Positions 1-6,542 of a DNA stretch of 8,572 nt are shown here, in pieces. How positions within the stretch are numbered: position 1 is the first letter of the stretch; every line of letters begins with the position of its first letter. Under the pieces are notes generated by a model. The model made no database searches. It saw nothing but the letters and a program-made list of their open reading frames with translations, and had not been told where the DNA came from. Both the position numbers and the translations under genes were made by a program. The stretch comes from Pirellulaceae bacterium (GTDB taxonomy: Bacteria; Planctomycetota; Planctomycetia; Pirellulales; Pirellulaceae): NCBI GenBank assembly GCA_020846515.1, contig JADLDX010000710.1, positions 1 to 8,572 of the forward strand, in the 5' to 3' direction.

Positions 1-337
1 GATGGCCAACTTCCGTCGCGAATCGCAGCGACTGTTCACGACGACTACTGAATATGCCAGCACTGCAGAGAGTGCGGCGGTCGTGACGGAATCGACGACT
101 TTCCCATCACTGATCAAACCCAAGCAGACGACCAGCTTCACACCTGGCTTTGAGATCCGTGCCCAATCGGCTTACCAGGTAACCAAGTACATCGATCTGC
201 GTGGTGGCATTGACTTCATCAACTTGGCGTCCAACATTCGACGCGGTACAGTTCTTCCAGGTCCTGGATTCGGCTTGGCTGGTAACAACAGCGTGCAGAT
301 GACTGGGTTCACCTTCGGTATCGCGATCAATCGCTAG
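1..337 (+). CDS. BBP7-like outer-membrane beta-barrel protein, C-terminal fragment
   Basis: This is the 3' end of a gene that begins before the window; the frame is open to base 1 and ends at TAG (335-337). The 111 visible residues show alternating polar/hydrophobic strands: FTPGFEIRAQSAYQVT, then YIDLRGGIDFINLASNIRRG, then a Gly/Pro-rich loop, and a last strand GFTFGIAINR. This pattern (a PGFEIR strand, an aromatic strand ending in NI-RG, a final GFTFGI strand closing in NR) is what I know from the planctomycete BBP7 family of outer-membrane beta-barrel proteins, which are exported and sit in the outer membrane with no defined substrate. The protein stops almost at the end of its last strand, as barrels usually do. 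The ATG at base 2 is probably internal. The family call is by pattern memory; another planctomycete barrel family is possible. Confidence 0.68.
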   Translation, partial: MANFRRESQRLFTTTTEYASTAESAAVVTESTTFPSLIKPKQTTSFTPGFEIRAQSAYQVTKYIDLRGGIDFINLASNIRRGTVLPGPGFGLAGNNSVQMTGFTFGIAINR

Positions 338-379
338 CCTGTGGGGCCTGACAGCCTAACGCTACGATAAATAATTCAG

Positions 380-411
380 AACAGGGATCGAGCTTTCGAT
401 CCCTGTTTTCG
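380..411 (+). terminator. Intrinsic terminator of the BBP7-like gene
   Basis: A perfect 12-bp stem, AACAGGGATCGA (380-391) pairing with TCGATCCCTGTT (396-407), closes a GCTT tetraloop and runs into a T-rich tract (TTTTCGTTTGTT). It lies 43 bases after the stop codon of the upstream gene and before the next same-strand gene, so it should separate the two transcripts. The structure is seen directly; the function follows from the standard stem plus U-tract design. Confidence 0.85.
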
Positions 412-578
412 TTTGTTGGCGGTCAGAAGCGGCAGAATCCGTTGGGGTATTGTGGTTTTCGCTCTGGAAGCGGCTAAGTTTGTCTGCTACTGTTCGGCCG
501 AGCGGAGTTCTCCAACTGTTTTCCCTGAGGGCTTCTCCTGGGGGGAAGCGAAGATCGATTTGCTGGAGTTTGGTTTGC

Positions 579-1328
579 ATGGCAGCTAGCAGGAGCAAGG
601 GCAGTCGGCTCAGCCGTACAGTCCGTCGATGCCTGATGACGACCATCGTCAGTGGACTATTCATGTCCGCCGGTTGTGCCGATGGACCGATGTTCCACAT
701 GAAGAAGCTATCTCCATGGCATCAACGTGATTGGCGTCGTGATCGCGAGCTTGGTCCCACCTATAGTCAACGACTGGGCGAACTGGCACTGCTCAAGAGT
801 CGCATTGCCAGCTACTCACCCGATGAACAACAACGTTGGGCCGGTCAGTTGGAAAACATTGTGACCAAAGACACAAGTCCAGAGATGCGAGCGCAAGCGG
901 CGCGGGTGTTAGCGCAGATTGATAGCGAGTCGACGATCCGTGCACTCAATGCAGCCTCGAAAGATGATGTGGAGAAAGTTCGCTTAGCCGTCTGTGAAGC
1001 CTGGGGCGTACGCAATAGCGAGCACGCACGCGACATGCTGCTCAGCCTGGCCCAAACGGACGAAAGTGATGATGTGCGCCAAGCCGCTATCGCTGCGTTG
1101 GGTGGTTTCGATGCCCCCGAGGTTCGTAGTCTGTTGGCCGAATCGCTGGAACACAAAAACCCCGCGGTTCAACAGCAGGCCGTCGTGGCCCTTAAGAAAA
1201 TGACGGGGCGCGATTTTGGTGGTGACTTCGATGCATGGAAACGATATCTAGATGGCGAGGATGTTCCGGAACCTGAACCGGTCAGTTTCACTGCCCGAGT
1301 TCTGCAGTCGCTGCCAAGCATCAAATGA
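579..1328 (+). CDS. HEAT-repeat protein with lipoprotein-like N-terminus
   Basis: This encodes 249 residues. I chose the ATG at 579 because GGAG sits at 565-568, ten bases upstream, and because it gives a sensible export signal: a basic start (residues 1-18), a short hydrophobic stretch (19-29) and Cys33 in FMSAGC, a loose lipobox. Residues about 65-225 hold paired amphipathic helices in the HEAT / PBS-lyase pattern, for example MRAQAARVLAQID (103-115), VEKVRLAVCEAWG (131-143), DVRQAAIAALGGFDAPEVRSLL (165-186) and PAVQQQAVVALKKM (195-208), closing with GRDFGGDFDAWKRYLDG. That ending is common in planctomycete HEAT proteins. HEAT repeats make a curved scaffold for protein binding; the partner cannot be told. 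A short proline/glutamate tail follows. The frame stays open upstream to 450, but that part reads as non-coding. The lipid anchor is uncertain because the -3 residue is Ser, not Leu. Confidence 0.8.
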   Translation: MAASRSKGSRLSRTVRRCLMTTIVSGLFMSAGCADGPMFHMKKLSPWHQRDWRRDRELGPTYSQRLGELALLKSRIASYSPDEQQRWAGQLENIVTKDTSPEMRAQAARVLAQIDSESTIRALNAASKDDVEKVRLAVCEAWGVRNSEHARDMLLSLAQTDESDDVRQAAIAALGGFDAPEVRSLLAESLEHKNPAVQQQAVVALKKMTGRDFGGDFDAWKRYLDGEDVPEPEPVSFTARVLQSLPSIK

Positions 1329-1387
1329 CGAAATGACGCAGTGGCCTACATGAACTGCGTGAGACTTCGGCAATGTTCAGGAGCACA

Positions 1388-1534
1388 ATGAAGCGAGCCC
1401 CTCGTGCTTGCCGACCAAAGAGAATATCCCTGACGAGAGTGTCCTTAACGTTGTGCCGATATCAACGTGCCAGCCGTGCCCGTCTCACTCGCACATCAAC
1501 GCATCAACCGTGTCGAGATTGCCGCCCTCTATGA
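1388..1534 (+). CDS. Possible small arginine-rich ORF coupled to the next gene
   Basis: A 48-codon ORF starts at ATG 1388, with AGGAG at 1379-1383 four bases upstream, and ends at TGA 1532-1534. Its stop overlaps the ATG of the 1531 gene as ATGA, the classic arrangement for translational coupling. The peptide (MKRAPRACRPKRISLTRVS...) is strongly basic, with about 14 Arg and four Cys, two of them in a C-terminal CRDC. It has no hydrophobic segment. I do not recognise it. It could be a leader ORF that loads ribosomes onto the downstream start, which has no clear Shine-Dalgarno of its own. It could equally be a chance reading frame: the ORF is short, and the +1-shifted frame of the downstream gene is also open here back to TTG 1408. 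Confidence 0.35.
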   Translation: MKRAPRACRPKRISLTRVSLTLCRYQRASRARLTRTSTHQPCRDCRPL

Positions 1535-3222
1535 ATAAGTTTCTTCGTGCGGAACATCGGTTTTATGGCTCCATAGCCGCCGTACTTCTAGCAAGCCTGC
1601 TCGCCTTGGTGGTCAGCCTACCATCCCGCGCCACCGAACCAGATGACCAGGCCGCGCAAAAGTCTTCTCGTAAGGCCAGGCCGACGCAAGTTACTCCGAG
1701 CCAACCTGCTCCCACCAAAGCTAGTGATAAGCCAGCAGCCGTCACGGACCAACCGAGCGCTGCCAAATCTAAGACGGAGGATAACCCCGACAGTTTGGAA
1801 CTCGACGCCAGCTCTGGATCGAAGCCAGAGTCGGTCGACAAGGAAAAAATGACGGGCGCCAAAGAGAAAGCCCCGGTACAGTCTGGCTCGTTGACCAATG
1901 AACTACGCGAAGGCCCTGAGAGCGTTAAGCTCCTGTCGGCCCAGACGGAAGACAAAGCCGCGACGATCCAAGCACAACAGAACAAAGACCAGGGAGAGTG
2001 TCCAGGCTCGGAAGCCTCGAAAGTACCGGCGACGCAGAACTTGAATGATATTCCTCTGGAACAAGACGAGCATCCGTTTGACGCACCGGCGGCCGAAACC
2101 GACGACGATCAGATGGACGAGGCTCCCATTGACGACGATAGTTCAAAAGGCCAAGCCGACGCGAAGTCGAAAACAAACGGCAAGTCCGAGAAACTAGCGC
2201 CGATCACTCCCCGATCTGTTAGTCGAGACCAATCCTCGCTGCGGCTAGAGCAGCGAATCAATATGTGCCTGGCCTATTACTTTACGCATCAAGAAAATCT
2301 AGCCAAACGCAGTCCTTGGGCTGTCATGCATACCATTCTACCCTTCGGGGTCGAAACCGATATCATTGCCGGCAACCGTCGGGTCAATGCCATCGGCTGG
2401 ATGTGCTACAACGGCGTCTGCAAATCTCAACGCGTATTCCAGTCGACCAAAAGTGGCTTTCGAACCAACGTCGGTCCGGGCGTTCAAGGACACGAAGGTC
2501 AGTTCCTCGCCATACTGGCGCAGTCGAGTGTCCCACGCAGTTTCCCGATTGTCGTCGGCAAGACACGCTACACAGTCTCTGATCTCATTCGCTATGAGAT
2601 GGTCACCTGTCGAGAAAAGTCTGAACTGACATTTAAGCTAATCGGACTGTCCCACTATTTGTCGGCCCAACAAGCCTGGCGCGATGATCGTGGCCATACC
2701 TGGAACTTGGAGAAGTTGGTCAGTGAAGAACTGGACCAGCCGATAGTGGGCGCTGCCTGCGGTGGTACGCATCGCCTGATGGGACTCAGCTATGCGTTGA
2801 TGATGCGTAGACGGTATCAACAACCGATCGTCGGTCATTGGGCGCGGGCCGATGAGTATTTGAAGGACTTCATTCGCTACGCATGGACGCTCCAAAATCC
2901 TGATGGCAGCTTTAGCACCGAGTGGTTTGAAGGCCGGGCGAATGAAGCCGACATGGAACGCAAAGTTCAGACGACCGGCCACATTCTGGAATGGCTGATT
3001 TTTGCACTGCCTGCCGAAGAGTTGGATGACCCTCGCGTCGCCAAAAGCTTGGAGGTCTTGCTTTCTCAAGTCTACGATCATCGCGATCAGGACTGGCCGA
3101 TTGGACCACGCGGGCACTCCTTGCGCGCGATCTCCCTCTACAATCAACGCTTTTTCGGCGCGCCCACCGGTCAACTGAAAGTCCATCTGGCCCAGACCGG
3201 CTACATGAAGGAATTACGCTAG
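1531..3222 (+). CDS. Exported protein: acidic low-complexity linker plus C-terminal helical domain
   Basis: This encodes 563 residues from ATG 1531. That start gives a good signal peptide: MNKFLRAEHR, a hydrophobic core at about 12-30, and a likely cut after PSRA (34). The frame is open back to TTG 1408, but that would bury the signal 41 residues in. Residues about 35-230 are low in complexity: Lys/Pro/Ala/Ser-rich at first, then acidic (TDDDQMDEAPIDDDS near 190-205), so probably disordered. Residues about 235-563 form a compact domain rich in helices, Trp and His, with conserved-looking blocks GVQGHEGQFLAILAQS (317-332), GAACGGTHRLMGLSYAL (407-423), NPDGSFSTEWFEGR (456-469) and TTGHILEWLIFALP (481-494). 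The layout and the DGSF/W motif recall alpha/alpha-toroid folds (prenyltransferase/squalene-cyclase-like), but no catalytic set is evident. It probably works outside the cytoplasmic membrane. Function is unknown to me; the gene call itself is firm. Confidence 0.85.
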   Translation: MNKFLRAEHRFYGSIAAVLLASLLALVVSLPSRATEPDDQAAQKSSRKARPTQVTPSQPAPTKASDKPAAVTDQPSAAKSKTEDNPDSLELDASSGSKPESVDKEKMTGAKEKAPVQSGSLTNELREGPESVKLLSAQTEDKAATIQAQQNKDQGECPGSEASKVPATQNLNDIPLEQDEHPFDAPAAETDDDQMDEAPIDDDSSKGQADAKSKTNGKSEKLAPITPRSVSRDQSSLRLEQRINMCLAYYFTHQENLAKRSPWAVMHTILPFGVETDIIAGNRRVNAIGWMCYNGVCKSQRVFQSTKSGFRTNVGPGVQGHEGQFLAILAQSSVPRSFPIVVGKTRYTVSDLIRYEMVTCREKSELTFKLIGLSHYLSAQQAWRDDRGHTWNLEKLVSEELDQPIVGAACGGTHRLMGLSYALMMRRRYQQPIVGHWARADEYLKDFIRYAWTLQNPDGSFSTEWFEGRANEADMERKVQTTGHILEWLIFALPAEELDDPRVAKSLEVLLSQVYDHRDQDWPIGPRGHSLRAISLYNQRFFGAPTGQLKVHLAQTGYMKELR

Positions 3223-3255
3223 GCCCCGGCGGCACGTTAGATTTGGGCTTAAAGC

Positions 3256-3399
3256 CGTTTAACAGTCAGCCGCAGGCGTACTCGACCGGTGTTGCCCGGG
3301 TGTCGCCCGGTGTTGAAGAAGCTTGTTATTTCAGGGTACGTAAGGGTGAGATCCAACTCGTGCAGTTTGCTGAGTACGCCTGCGGCTGACTGTTAAACG
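3256..3399. repeat. Perfect 28-bp inverted repeat around an 88-bp centre
   Basis: The arm at 3256-3283 (it includes AACAGTCAGCCGCAGGCG) is the exact reverse complement of 3372-3399. They enclose 88 bases with a small internal duplication of CCGGTGTTG (3286-3294 and 3307-3315). Pairing continues imperfectly outward: ATTTGGG at 3241-3247 faces CCCGAAAT at 3412-3419, so nearly the whole intergenic span could fold on itself. A run of seven T follows at 3419-3425. It may be a small non-autonomous mobile element or REP-like unit, a long hairpin that ends the upstream transcript, or both. No flanking target duplication is obvious. Confidence 0.85.
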
Positions 3400-3508
3400 C
3401 TGTCAAACGGACCCGAAATTTTTTTGCTCTCTGGCTTAGCATTGTGCCGACTCACAACGTGGGGTAGGATTCAGTCGGCATCGATGGAATCCAGCCAGAG
3501 TTTTGCAT

Positions 3509-4456
3509 ATGTCCGCCCACAAGATTACCAAGCAATTCACGACCATTCTGGCTGCCGCCGGTGCGCTGGTCACCCAGGCCGATGCCGAGGCCATTCTGGT
3601 TTTGCTAGACGGCAGCGCCGATTGGGTCAAGCTTCGTCAAGCGATTCCGAACGAAGTGACCAAAGTCATCGTGGCGGCGGATCTCGAACAAGACTTGGCG
3701 GGTGCCGCCGAAGCCGGCCTAATTCCGCTGCCACTAAATAAAGAGAAGTCGCCCTTGCTGGAGCGACTCCAACACGCATTGTTAGAGGCCGTCGCCGACC
3801 AGGTGCTGAAGAACAACGGTGATGTTATCGCCGTCTATAGCGGCTTCGAACACCAGAAGCTGGATTCGATCAGCCTGATTCGGTTGGACGATCGTATGCG
3901 TCGACTGACATCGCGCGACCTGCAACGTTTGGAGAGCAGTGTTCCGCTGAAGAGCTTGAAAGTGGTGATCGACCTGGCCACGCAAATTGGACGCGAAGGA
4001 CGCGAAGGCAAAAAGGTTGGCACGATGTTCGTCATGGGCGATACGCGTCGCGTGCTCTCGCACTGCAAAGATAGTGGCTTTGATCCACTAAAAGGCTACC
4101 ATCGTAAGAGCCGCAATCTGTTTGATCCGCGGGTGCGCGAAGACATCAAAGAAATCGCCCAAATGGACGGCGCTTTTGTTGTCTCTCCCGATGGTATTGT
4201 CGAAAAGAGTCGCCAGATCATCGAAGTCAAACACGCCGATCTGACGCTCTCCAAAGGTCTGGGTTCGCGACATTGGGCCGGCGCCGCCATTTCGCAAATC
4301 ACCAAAGCCGTGGCCATCGTCATCAGCCAATCCAGCGGCACAGTCCGCCTGTTTCAAAACGGCGACTTGGTCCTGCGGATCGAACCCATGGATTACGCCG
4401 TCAAGTGGCAAGAGTTCAGCTATGAACCTCCCCCGGGGCCAGAAGACAGCGATTGA
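3509..4456 (+). CDS. dacZ: Diadenylate cyclase (c-di-AMP synthase), DacZ-like
   Basis: This encodes 315 residues from ATG 3509; a TTG six bases earlier would add only two. The family joins two ATP into cyclic di-AMP, a cytoplasmic second messenger for osmotic, potassium and stress control. The DAC (DisA_N) domain covers about 145-292: IDLATQIGREGREGKKVGTMFVMGD (154-178), the metal/nucleotide motif DGAFVVSPDG (220-229), and GSRHWAGAAIS (252-262) followed by VISQSSGTVRLF. The second motif is RHR in DisA, CdaA and CdaS; here it is R254-H255-W256. Residues about 1-110 form an alpha/beta domain with LVLLDGSADW and VIVAADL strands, as in the archaeal DacZ branch, in place of the DisA DNA-binding part or CdaA membrane helices. 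No transmembrane segment is seen, so it should be soluble. The family is clear; the DacZ subtype is by layout, and activity with RHW is likely but unproven. Confidence 0.88.
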   Translation: MSAHKITKQFTTILAAAGALVTQADAEAILVLLDGSADWVKLRQAIPNEVTKVIVAADLEQDLAGAAEAGLIPLPLNKEKSPLLERLQHALLEAVADQVLKNNGDVIAVYSGFEHQKLDSISLIRLDDRMRRLTSRDLQRLESSVPLKSLKVVIDLATQIGREGREGKKVGTMFVMGDTRRVLSHCKDSGFDPLKGYHRKSRNLFDPRVREDIKEIAQMDGAFVVSPDGIVEKSRQIIEVKHADLTLSKGLGSRHWAGAAISQITKAVAIVISQSSGTVRLFQNGDLVLRIEPMDYAVKWQEFSYEPPPGPEDSD

Positions 4457-4524
4457 TAGTTAAACGCAAGACCGTTCACATTTAAGCGGAGCAGCGCAAG
4501 CTGCCCGGTGTTTCTCCGAGAAAA

Positions 4525-4607
4525 GCTAGGCGGAACCGGACGGCTCGCGCCGATTCCGCTTTAAGTAGCTAGGCGGGCCCGGACGGCTCGCGCCGATGCC
4601 GCTCTAA
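4525..4607. repeat. Tandem pair of 40-bp intergenic repeats
   Basis: Unit 1 (4525-4564) and unit 2 (4568-4607) both begin GCTAGGCGG, share CCGGACGGCTCGCGCCGAT and end in CTCTAA or CTTTAA. They match at 36 of 40 positions and are separated by GTA, a period of 43. Inside each, CGGC-TCGC-GCCG can form a small hairpin, and in unit 1 GCGGAA (4530-4535) pairs with TTCCGC (4554-4559). A related inverted fragment, TTAAGCGGA, lies just upstream near 4483. The pair sits between convergent genes. The core resembles a dispersed intergenic repeat type I associate with Pirellulaceae genomes. Confidence 0.8.
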
Positions 4608-4621
4608 AGTGGATGGAAAAC

Positions 4622-5389
4622 TCATGGCCTTAACAGCTCGTTGATCAGTTCCACTGGCACGCCAATGGGTAAGACCTCGACACGGCCCAAGTAGGGCCTT
4701 GCACCAGGAACATCAAAGCCGGGCTTTTTGGCGACGAAGGTCAAGGTAAAGTCGGCTTGAAACGCTATGGATGTCACTTGACCACTGCTGGCGTTCAATC
4801 CCGTGGGAACGTCAATCGCGACGCGTTCCGCATGCGGGAGGGCATTGGCTAACTCGACCCAATGGGCCATCGGTTGGCGTGGAGCTCCGAGTGCGCCGGA
4901 ACCCAGCAGCGCGTCCAAGATGATGGTCGACTCGCTGAGCCACTGCTGGATGGTTGCCGCAGCAGGCGGGTCGACTTGGCCCGTGACCGAGTCGAACGTT
5001 TCGACCACTAAGCAATCGTCGGTACTTCGCGCAGTAAGAATCTGCCAATTAGCGTGTGCGTCACTAGACAATTTGGCGATTGGTCCAAGCAGGATGACTC
5101 GGCAGCGCCAACCGGCCAGTCGCAGATGTCGCGCGATTGCCAAACCATCTCCGCCATTATTTCCACGTCCACACAGCACCACGGCGGTCTGAGGATCAGC
5201 ATGCCGCGCGCTTAGCCAGCTTGCGCAACCAATCGCAGCGTTCTCCATCAGTACCAAGGAATGCATGTGATACTGCTCGACGGCGATACGATCCACTTGA
5301 CGAATTGTGTCCACCGACAGTGTGATCGACTTAAGGCGTTGCCAACTGGTCAATGGCGGATCGGGACAAGTGTTGTCTGGCGTTTTCAT
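4622..5389 (-). CDS. nnrE: NAD(P)H-hydrate epimerase
   Basis: This encodes 255 residues. NnrE interconverts the R and S forms of hydrated NAD(P)H so that a partner dehydratase can restore the cofactor, a cytoplasmic repair reaction. The YjeF_N hallmarks are in order: SLVLMENAA (44-52), CGRGNNGGDGLAIARHL (73-89), ILDALLGSGALG (157-168), AIDVPTGLNASSG (191-203) and ADFTLTFVAKKPG (212-224). It is a stand-alone epimerase: no C-terminal NnrD (YjeF_C) dehydratase domain is fused, and none is in the window. I chose the ATG at 5389 because AGGAGA (5400-5395 on this strand) sits six bases upstream; the frame also opens at TTG 5404. This leaves about 25 residues before the usual family start, and GTG 5314 would remove them, but without a good ribosome site. 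The start lies 59 nt inside the upstream condensing-enzyme gene, so the two are probably cotranscribed and coupled. Confidence 0.93.
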   Translation of the reverse strand: MKTPDNTCPDPPLTSWQRLKSITLSVDTIRQVDRIAVEQYHMHSLVLMENAAIGCASWLSARHADPQTAVVLCGRGNNGGDGLAIARHLRLAGWRCRVILLGPIAKLSSDAHANWQILTARSTDDCLVVETFDSVTGQVDPPAAATIQQWLSESTIILDALLGSGALGAPRQPMAHWVELANALPHAERVAIDVPTGLNASSGQVTSIAFQADFTLTFVAKKPGFDVPGARPYLGRVEVLPIGVPVELINELLRP

Positions 5390-6458
5390 CCAATTCTCCT
5401 GCAACCTGCGGTCGATGCCATTTCGTCGACATCATGACCGAGTTGATGCCTGATCCGATTCCTAGCAGGGCGACGCGATGCCCCGACGCGATCGAGCCAC
5501 TTGAAATGCCCGCGGCCAACGCCATCGGCAGGGCGACTGAACCGGTGTTGCCTAACCATTGAAAGGTTGAGTAATCGGTGTGAACGGGCAATTGCAAAGT
5601 ATCGAGCATTAACTTGCGATGAGCGACACCCACTTGATGACAAACCGTTCGATCAAACTGGCTTCGATCAGCACCGGCGTGTTCCAGCAAAGCGGAGAAG
5701 GTACGGCTGCCCACGCCTACGCCAGCGTGCAAGAGTTGTTCGCTGTCTGTTTGCATCAACGGTTGCATAGCCGCACCAGCCTGGTCACCTTCGCTTTGAC
5801 ACAGATCATGATGTTGGCATTCCGCCCGCGCGACAGCCGTCGTGAGCAAGTTCTCAGTTCGGCTGAGACTACGATCACACAGCAAGATAGCGCAGCTTCC
5901 CGAGCCGATGGTCAACGACGCAAAAGATGGCTTGATGGATTGCCTGGTCAACGTCTGGTCTGCGTTGAGGGCCGCGATCGTGGCCTCGACCAGATTTCGA
6001 GCACTCTCAGTGCCCACGACAATGCCTGCCTTGATCACACCACTCTGGATCAGGTTGGCCACTTGCACCATGCCGCTGAGAATTCCGAGGCAAGCGTTGG
6101 ACAGATCGTGCACCCAGCATTCCGCCGGCAGATTTAGGGCCGCGTGTACCCGACACGCAGTGGCGGGTTCCAAATAGTCGCGACAAACACTTGCATGAAT
6201 CAAACAGCCAATTTGCGCTGGATCTACTTCCGCTAAATCCAGGGCCGCTTGTGCCGATCGACAGCTCGGTCCGCTAATCGGTGTGCGTGGCTCCCAGAAC
6301 CGCCGCTCGGCGATTCCGCTCATCAATTCCAGTCGTCCTTCGGGCAATCGCAATCGCTCGTAAACCGGGGCTAGCTGACGTTCGATGTCCAGGGAGGAAA
6401 CCACGACCGGGGGCAACTGGAAACCGATGGCTTCAATACAAACTCGATCAAAGTTCAA
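5331..6458 (-). CDS. 3-oxoacyl-ACP synthase III-type condensing enzyme, OleA-like
   Basis: This encodes 375 residues, thiolase fold. The Cys-His-Asn triad is intact: Cys123 in SNACLGILSGM, His274 in CHQVG, Asn304 in WLGNTGS. Several blocks fit OleA better than FabH: MNFDRVCIEAIGFQLPP, YERLRLPEGRLELMSGIAERRFW (33-55), ASVCRDYLEPATAC (89-102) and ALLGIGSGINSVMM (330-343). Glu97 in LEPATAC lies 26 residues before the catalytic Cys, the same spacing as Glu117-Cys143 of Xanthomonas OleA, where the glutamate is the base for head-to-head Claisen condensation of two acyl-CoAs. FabH lacks this glutamate. So the product may be a long beta-keto acid rather than the first fatty-acid extension step. The only good start is TTG 6458, with an in-frame stop three codons upstream; it matches the family N-terminus. 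About 28 residues (348-375) extend past the usual end, over the overlap with nnrE. No oleB, oleC or oleD is in the window, so the OleA role is an inference. Confidence 0.85.
   Translation of the reverse strand: MNFDRVCIEAIGFQLPPVVVSSLDIERQLAPVYERLRLPEGRLELMSGIAERRFWEPRTPISGPSCRSAQAALDLAEVDPAQIGCLIHASVCRDYLEPATACRVHAALNLPAECWVHDLSNACLGILSGMVQVANLIQSGVIKAGIVVGTESARNLVEATIAALNADQTLTRQSIKPSFASLTIGSGSCAILLCDRSLSRTENLLTTAVARAECQHHDLCQSEGDQAGAAMQPLMQTDSEQLLHAGVGVGSRTFSALLEHAGADRSQFDRTVCHQVGVAHRKLMLDTLQLPVHTDYSTFQWLGNTGSVALPMALAAGISSGSIASGHRVALLGIGSGINSVMMSTKWHRPQVAGELDENARQHLSRSAIDQLATP
5395..5400 (-). promoter_or_regulatory. Shine-Dalgarno AGGAGA deciding the nnrE start
   Basis: On the minus strand AGGAGA reads 5400 to 5395, followed by ATTGG and then ATG at 5389. 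It is the best ribosome binding site in the window and lies inside the coding sequence of the upstream condensing enzyme. It supports the ATG over TTG 5404 and GTG 5314, and so a real 59-nt gene overlap. Confidence 0.75.
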
Positions 6459-6542
6459 GATGACTCAAGCAGTTTTCTGAAGGATGGGAATTTAGACGGG
6501 ACAATGAATTCGTTGGCGTCGTTCTTAATTTCGGCCCGAAAC

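Noticed and set aside
450..578. N-terminal extension of the HEAT-repeat protein
   Set aside because: It would place 43 odd residues before a signal-like N-terminus. ATG 579 has GGAG at a workable distance.
362..700. 112-codon minus-strand frame over the terminator and the HEAT gene start
   Set aside because: It runs through a strong terminator hairpin and has no ribosome site or recognisable protein.
2638..3186. 182-codon open frame on the minus strand
   Set aside because: It lies wholly inside the exported-protein gene, antisense, with no ribosome site and no recognisable protein pattern. The plus-strand frame has a signal peptide and a coherent domain.
4525..4607. CRISPR-like array
   Set aside because: There are only two units separated by three bases, with no spacers and no cas genes nearby; the same reasoning excludes 6543-6618.
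5619..6137. 172-codon open frame on the plus strand
   Set aside because: It is antisense to the condensing enzyme, which has an intact catalytic triad.
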